A DNA stretch of 64,000 nt from Leeuwenhoekiella nanhaiensis. Its GTDB lineage: Bacteria > Bacteroidota > Bacteroidia > Flavobacteriales > Flavobacteriaceae. The position numbers and the translations under genes are program-made. Under the pieces are notes generated by a model. The model was not told where the DNA came from and did no database searches. It worked only from the letters and a program-made list of their open reading frames with translations. Location of the stretch: contig NZ_KZ319288.1 of NCBI RefSeq assembly GCF_002744755.1, forward strand, positions 558,001-622,000. Reading direction: 5' to 3'. Below are positions 60,999-64,000 of this stretch, piece by piece. Position 1 is the stretch's first letter. Every line of letters begins with the position of its first letter.

Positions 60999-63377
60999 TT
61001 ATGAGTCTAAAACTTCCATCAGATCATCATACGTGATGGTCTGATTTTCTTTAGACCGGGGTAGTTTAGAAGTATACAGCACATTTACCCGTATCGCTTT
61101 AAGCCCTACAACACCCTGTACATCTTCGAGTTCAACGTATTCAACTTCCTGACCCAGATACTTTTTGCGTTGAAGGTAATTTATGTAACGCGTGTATTCT
61201 TCAGCATCAGCATCCTGCGAGTAAATGATGGCGATCTTTCCTTTTTGTGTGACACGTTCATCACTACCCTTGATACAGGCTTTGTCAATGCGCTTTTTAA
61301 TTATCTCATAACGCGCATTATAAGTACCATCAACATCAAATTTCTTCTCATCCATGCGATAGCGAATGGAAAGCGTGGTGCTGAATACCAAAATCAGTGA
61401 AGCCGCGTCCAGCTGAAGCTCTGCCCCTTCCTGTTTGTGATAAAAATGATTTTCCATCTCACACATGGTAGACAGTTGCCATAATCTAAGGTTGTACAAA
61501 TAAACCTCATTGAAGGCACTGGTGGGCGTCATCGAGGCGCCAATGTAAATGTTGTGATCAACGCCGTCAGTCTTATACCGCTCAAAATAATGCGGAAAGA
61601 TCTCCTGTGCTTCCTGCTGTTTACGATCTATAAAAGTTGCCAGATTTTGGTTGATAAGCTGAACCGTCTCGTCGTAATGTTTTCGGTTCTCATAAATAAG
61701 GCCTGTGTCTTTATTTATGGCCGTTTTATAATTATCAATAGCCTTTTTAAGTTCGGGTATCTTGGTGTTTAAATGATTGAGCAGCGGGTTTACCTCTTCT
61801 TTAAGCAAAGCGAAAACTTCACTTTCACTATTGGCATTAAGCTGATCTTTAATCTCATTGGTAAATTCTTCTATACGGAATTTTACCTGCTCATAAATAG
61901 GCATCGGTTGAGCCTTTAGCGCCAGCTCCAAAATGGTGTCAACCATTTTAAGCTGAATCAGAATATCTTTTTGGATTGCACTGTTACGCTCATCAGAAGA
62001 ACCCACAATATCAATCTGCCCGTATAATGGATACACATCTTCAAAAGCAATATCCTTAAAGGCAGCAAACTTGCCGGCATCCTGATTTTTGATAAAGCGT
62101 TTGGCTTCCTCTTCAAAAATCCATAATACGCTCGGATGAATACTGGTACACTCACTTTGTATAACCGCTTTGATTCGGTTTTCCAAATCATTGCGTTTGC
62201 GCTCAACGGTAGATACGATAAAGGGCATTACATCATCAAGCTTGGTTGCGTTTAGGCTGTGCAGCTTGTTGCGGGTTTCAGAGACCAGTTCTAAAACAGC
62301 CAGCAACTCATTGCCTTTAGCAATGGGCGCAAGAATACAACTCTTAGCTCCCTGAGTGAGTAAATTTTCAGCCAGTATGTTATGCTTATTTTTACGTGCA
62401 TATTCCTCAACGTCGGGGATGATAAAATAGCTTTTATCCTTTATCAAAGCGTTATAGGCACTATCGCACATACTCTTACGGCAATCATTTCGGGCGTCCT
62501 TATTCAGGATAAAGCTCGTAAGCATAGTCTCATCAGAGATCTGGGTAAAAAGATCGTTACTCTTGTCAAATTCGGTAAAACCAACTCTAAGGTCGGCTAT
62601 ATTGAATATTGCACTAAAGATTTCCTGAAACTGCTGTGAAGTATTTTCGTTGAGTGTTTTTTTAGAAAGAAGCGTGCTTTTCAAATCTGAAATCGAATCG
62701 TCAACGGTAACGTCTGTAAGATTTAAAATGGTGATTCCTTTTAAAATCCAGCTTTGAGGAGGGAAGTATTCCTTCCACAGATCGTAATCGTAACCATTAG
62801 CGATAAGCTTATCTGCAATTTCAGTAGTAATTTCAATCGCTTTGTCAGTGGGTTCACAAAACGTAAAATCAGCATTCATTGCCGCACGATAACTGCGTAT
62901 AATTCCGTTTTTATCTGGTATTTCGTAGTACAGGGGTCTGCTGATGTCCACCTCGTAACCGTAATACGAATTCAGAATTATAACACACCCCAGAATGTAG
63001 TAAAACTCGGTATCCAGATCTCTGATTTTCAATTCAAAATCAGGCCCTGCTTCTTCGAGAATCGTTGCAAATCTGCGTGTGGGATTGAAAATTTTATTTT
63101 GGAAAGGAATGGTCGCTGCTTTAATCTCATTTTTAGTCAAAGCCGCAGGAAAAAGATTGTCAAGTAACGTACTTAAAGGCTCGTCGTATTCCTGAAGGTT
63201 GTCAAAGTCTTTTATCCCTTCAGCCAGCTCAGGATATCCTTCCGCATAGTCTAAAATAGACTTCATATACTCACGCGTAATGGGGTTTTGAGACTGCTTC
63301 ATACGTTTTTTCAGCATCTCAAAAACCTTGGTAAGACTTAGCTGTACCTGCAAGGGAAAATCCTGTAACTCCTCCAT
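60999..63377 (-). CDS. GAF-domain protein, large, function unknown
   Basis: Soluble protein of 792 residues with no signal peptide or membrane helix. A GAF domain lies at about 265-410 (F-Q-E-I-F-S-A-I-F-N-I-A-D-L-R-V-G-F, then S-C-I-L-A-P-I-A-K-G-N-E-L-L-A-V-L-E-L). The N-terminal 250 residues and the helical C-terminal 380 residues match no family I recognise; there is no kinase, cyclase, EAL/GGDEF or HTH signature. GAF domains bind cyclic nucleotides, tetrapyrroles or other small ligands. Its convergent neighbour carries a PycTM module, so a shared nucleotide signal is a possibility, not a finding. Confidence 0.85.
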   Translation of the reverse strand: MEELQDFPLQVQLSLTKVFEMLKKRMKQSQNPITREYMKSILDYAEGYPELAEGIKDFDNLQEYDEPLSTLLDNLFPAALTKNEIKAATIPFQNKIFNPTRRFATILEEAGPDFELKIRDLDTEFYYILGCVIILNSYYGYEVDISRPLYYEIPDKNGIIRSYRAAMNADFTFCEPTDKAIEITTEIADKLIANGYDYDLWKEYFPPQSWILKGITILNLTDVTVDDSISDLKSTLLSKKTLNENTSQQFQEIFSAIFNIADLRVGFTEFDKSNDLFTQISDETMLTSFILNKDARNDCRKSMCDSAYNALIKDKSYFIIPDVEEYARKNKHNILAENLLTQGAKSCILAPIAKGNELLAVLELVSETRNKLHSLNATKLDDVMPFIVSTVERKRNDLENRIKAVIQSECTSIHPSVLWIFEEEAKRFIKNQDAGKFAAFKDIAFEDVYPLYGQIDIVGSSDERNSAIQKDILIQLKMVDTILELALKAQPMPIYEQVKFRIEEFTNEIKDQLNANSESEVFALLKEEVNPLLNHLNTKIPELKKAIDNYKTAINKDTGLIYENRKHYDETVQLINQNLATFIDRKQQEAQEIFPHYFERYKTDGVDHNIYIGASMTPTSAFNEVYLYNLRLWQLSTMCEMENHFYHKQEGAELQLDAASLILVFSTTLSIRYRMDEKKFDVDGTYNARYEIIKKRIDKACIKGSDERVTQKGKIAIIYSQDADAEEYTRYINYLQRKKYLGQEVEYVELEDVQGVVGLKAIRVNVLYTSKLPRSKENQTITYDDLMEVLDS

Positions 63378-63414
63378 TAGACTAATTTTAAAAGAATTTA
63401 ATCAAAAATGATTA

Positions 63415-63422
63415 CAAAAATA
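63415..63422 (-). promoter_or_regulatory. Candidate -7 element of the GAF gene
   Basis: Minus-strand TATTTTTG, an exact TAnnTTTG match 38 bases before the ATG. The rest of the 214-base divergent gap shows TATATTG (63564-63570), a weak candidate for the rightward lipoprotein gene. Confidence 0.4.
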
Positions 63423-63591
63423 ACAGGTAGTTAGTCTTTAACATAGGTTTAAACTTACAGGTGCTGTGTATTCTTAAGAACATTCTAAATTTCTTTAGCG
63501 CTCCTTTTTGAAGATCTACCCGTGAATACACGAATTGTCTGTTTCAAAAAGCTACAAATCCCGTATATTGCGGCATTATATCTTAAAACTT

Positions 63592-64000
63592 ATGAAACAA
63601 TTAATTCTTGCCGGTTTGGCTTCGGTATTAGCAATTTCCTGTGCTGAAGAAGCAGACTTTAAAATTAAGGGGACTACTCCTGATATCGACAATAATACCA
63701 AGGTTTACCTTCAAAAAATAGACGAAAACAACCGCCTTGTGGGTGTTGACACCACGGTGATTGAACAGGGAGAGTTTAGCTTCGACCCTTCTGAAGTAAA
63801 AAATCCTGAAATGATGGTTTTAGGTTTTGAGGCTGCTCAGGGTACAGTTATTCTTATTGCTGAAAATGAAAGCATCAGCGTTCGTGCCTATAAAGACAGT
63901 CTGTACACCTCAAAAGTAAATGGCGGCGAAGAAAATGACTTTTTCAAGTTGTATTACAATGATGTTGTTGAATCTAATAAGAAGAAAAACAAATTGCAGG
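63592..64000 (+). CDS. DUF4369-like lipoprotein, 3' end cut by window
   Basis: The first 136 codons of an exported lipoprotein, starting MKQLILAGLASVLAISC with lipobox A-I-S-C (C17). After the lipobox, F-K-I-K-G-T-T-P-D-I-D-N-N-T-K-V-Y-L and the V-D-T-T-V-I-E-Q-G-E-F-S-F segment match the N-terminal DUF4369 beta domain that precedes AhpC/TlpA-type thioredoxin domains in many Bacteroidota thiol-disulfide proteins. The thioredoxin part, if present, lies beyond the window, so the oxidoreductase role is a prediction. The frame is open to the last base. Confidence 0.85.
   Translation, partial: MKQLILAGLASVLAISCAEEADFKIKGTTPDIDNNTKVYLQKIDENNRLVGVDTTVIEQGEFSFDPSEVKNPEMMVLGFEAAQGTVILIAENESISVRAYKDSLYTSKVNGGEENDFFKLYYNDVVESNKKKNKLQ

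Noticed and set aside
1-64000. CRISPR arrays, insertion sequences, prophage, tRNA or rRNA genes
   Set aside because: No spaced direct repeats, transposase, integrase, phage structural genes or cloverleaf sequences were seen on either strand.

Overview
The window looks like chromosomal DNA of a member of the Flavobacteriaceae (phylum Bacteroidota), probably a free-living or marine genus; I do not name a species. The reasons are: exact or near matches to the Bacteroidota promoter form TTG-N20-TAnnTTTG in several gaps; no clear Shine-Dalgarno sequences in front of starts; the block rpmB-rpmG-DUF4295 followed by ftsY and, nearby, rimO; bshC; a crtI-crtB-crtZ carotenoid operon; and many secreted lipoproteins and carboxypeptidase-regulatory-like domain proteins. 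I see no insertion sequence, prophage, tRNA, rRNA or CRISPR array. Genes are tightly packed and no gene-free stretch exceeds about 230 bases.

Layout. 1-2962 (+): the end of an M1 aminopeptidase, a YdeI-like protein and a PagL-like outer-membrane deacylase, closed by a terminator shared with the next block. 3036-15875 (-): a nine-gene arabinan/arabinose locus. Four secreted glycosidases (GH51, two GH43, GH127) release L-arabinose, a sodium-solute symporter imports it, AraA, AraB and AraD convert it to D-xylulose 5-phosphate, and a lipoprotein mutarotase ends the run. The divergent gene at 16074 encodes an AraR-type Nudix-like repressor. A 19-bp motif, AAATGT-N7-ACAYTT, occurs at both main promoters of the locus and is the likely operator. 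16929-21313 (+): a MerR/cobalamin-binding regulator followed with almost no gaps by crtI, crtB, crtZ and a DUF2071 gene, consistent with a light- and B12-responsive carotenoid operon that lacks a lycopene cyclase.

21303-35039: bshC (-); an M14 peptidase, small MscS channel and M16 peptidase operon (+) ended by a long hairpin; a carboxypeptidase-regulatory-like protein; rimO (-); a secreted serine hydrolase; and an amidase lipoprotein with a small membrane protein. 35125-41510: ftsY, the L28-L33-DUF4295 operon, cinA, an orphan Hpt protein, an FAH-family hydrolase, a DEDDh exonuclease, and a BLUF photoreceptor on the opposite strand. 41507-51448 (-): a 2-oxo acid dehydrogenase E2, a family 2 glycosyltransferase, recR, and seven genes making dTDP-L-rhamnose, UDP-ManNAc and UDP-GalNAcA-type precursors for a surface polysaccharide.

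51638-64000: Dps, a second MscS channel, a membrane pentapeptide-repeat protein, a GNAT-nitrilase fusion, a very large metallophosphoesterase/outer-membrane-barrel fusion, an HD-domain protein fused to a Pycsar-effector-like (PycTM) membrane module, a GAF-domain protein, and the start of a DUF4369 lipoprotein. The items I find most worth follow-up are the HD-PycTM protein, the metallophosphoesterase-barrel fusion, the AraR operator pair, the cobalamin-type regulator of the carotenoid operon, and the long hairpin placed against a start codon at 29019.
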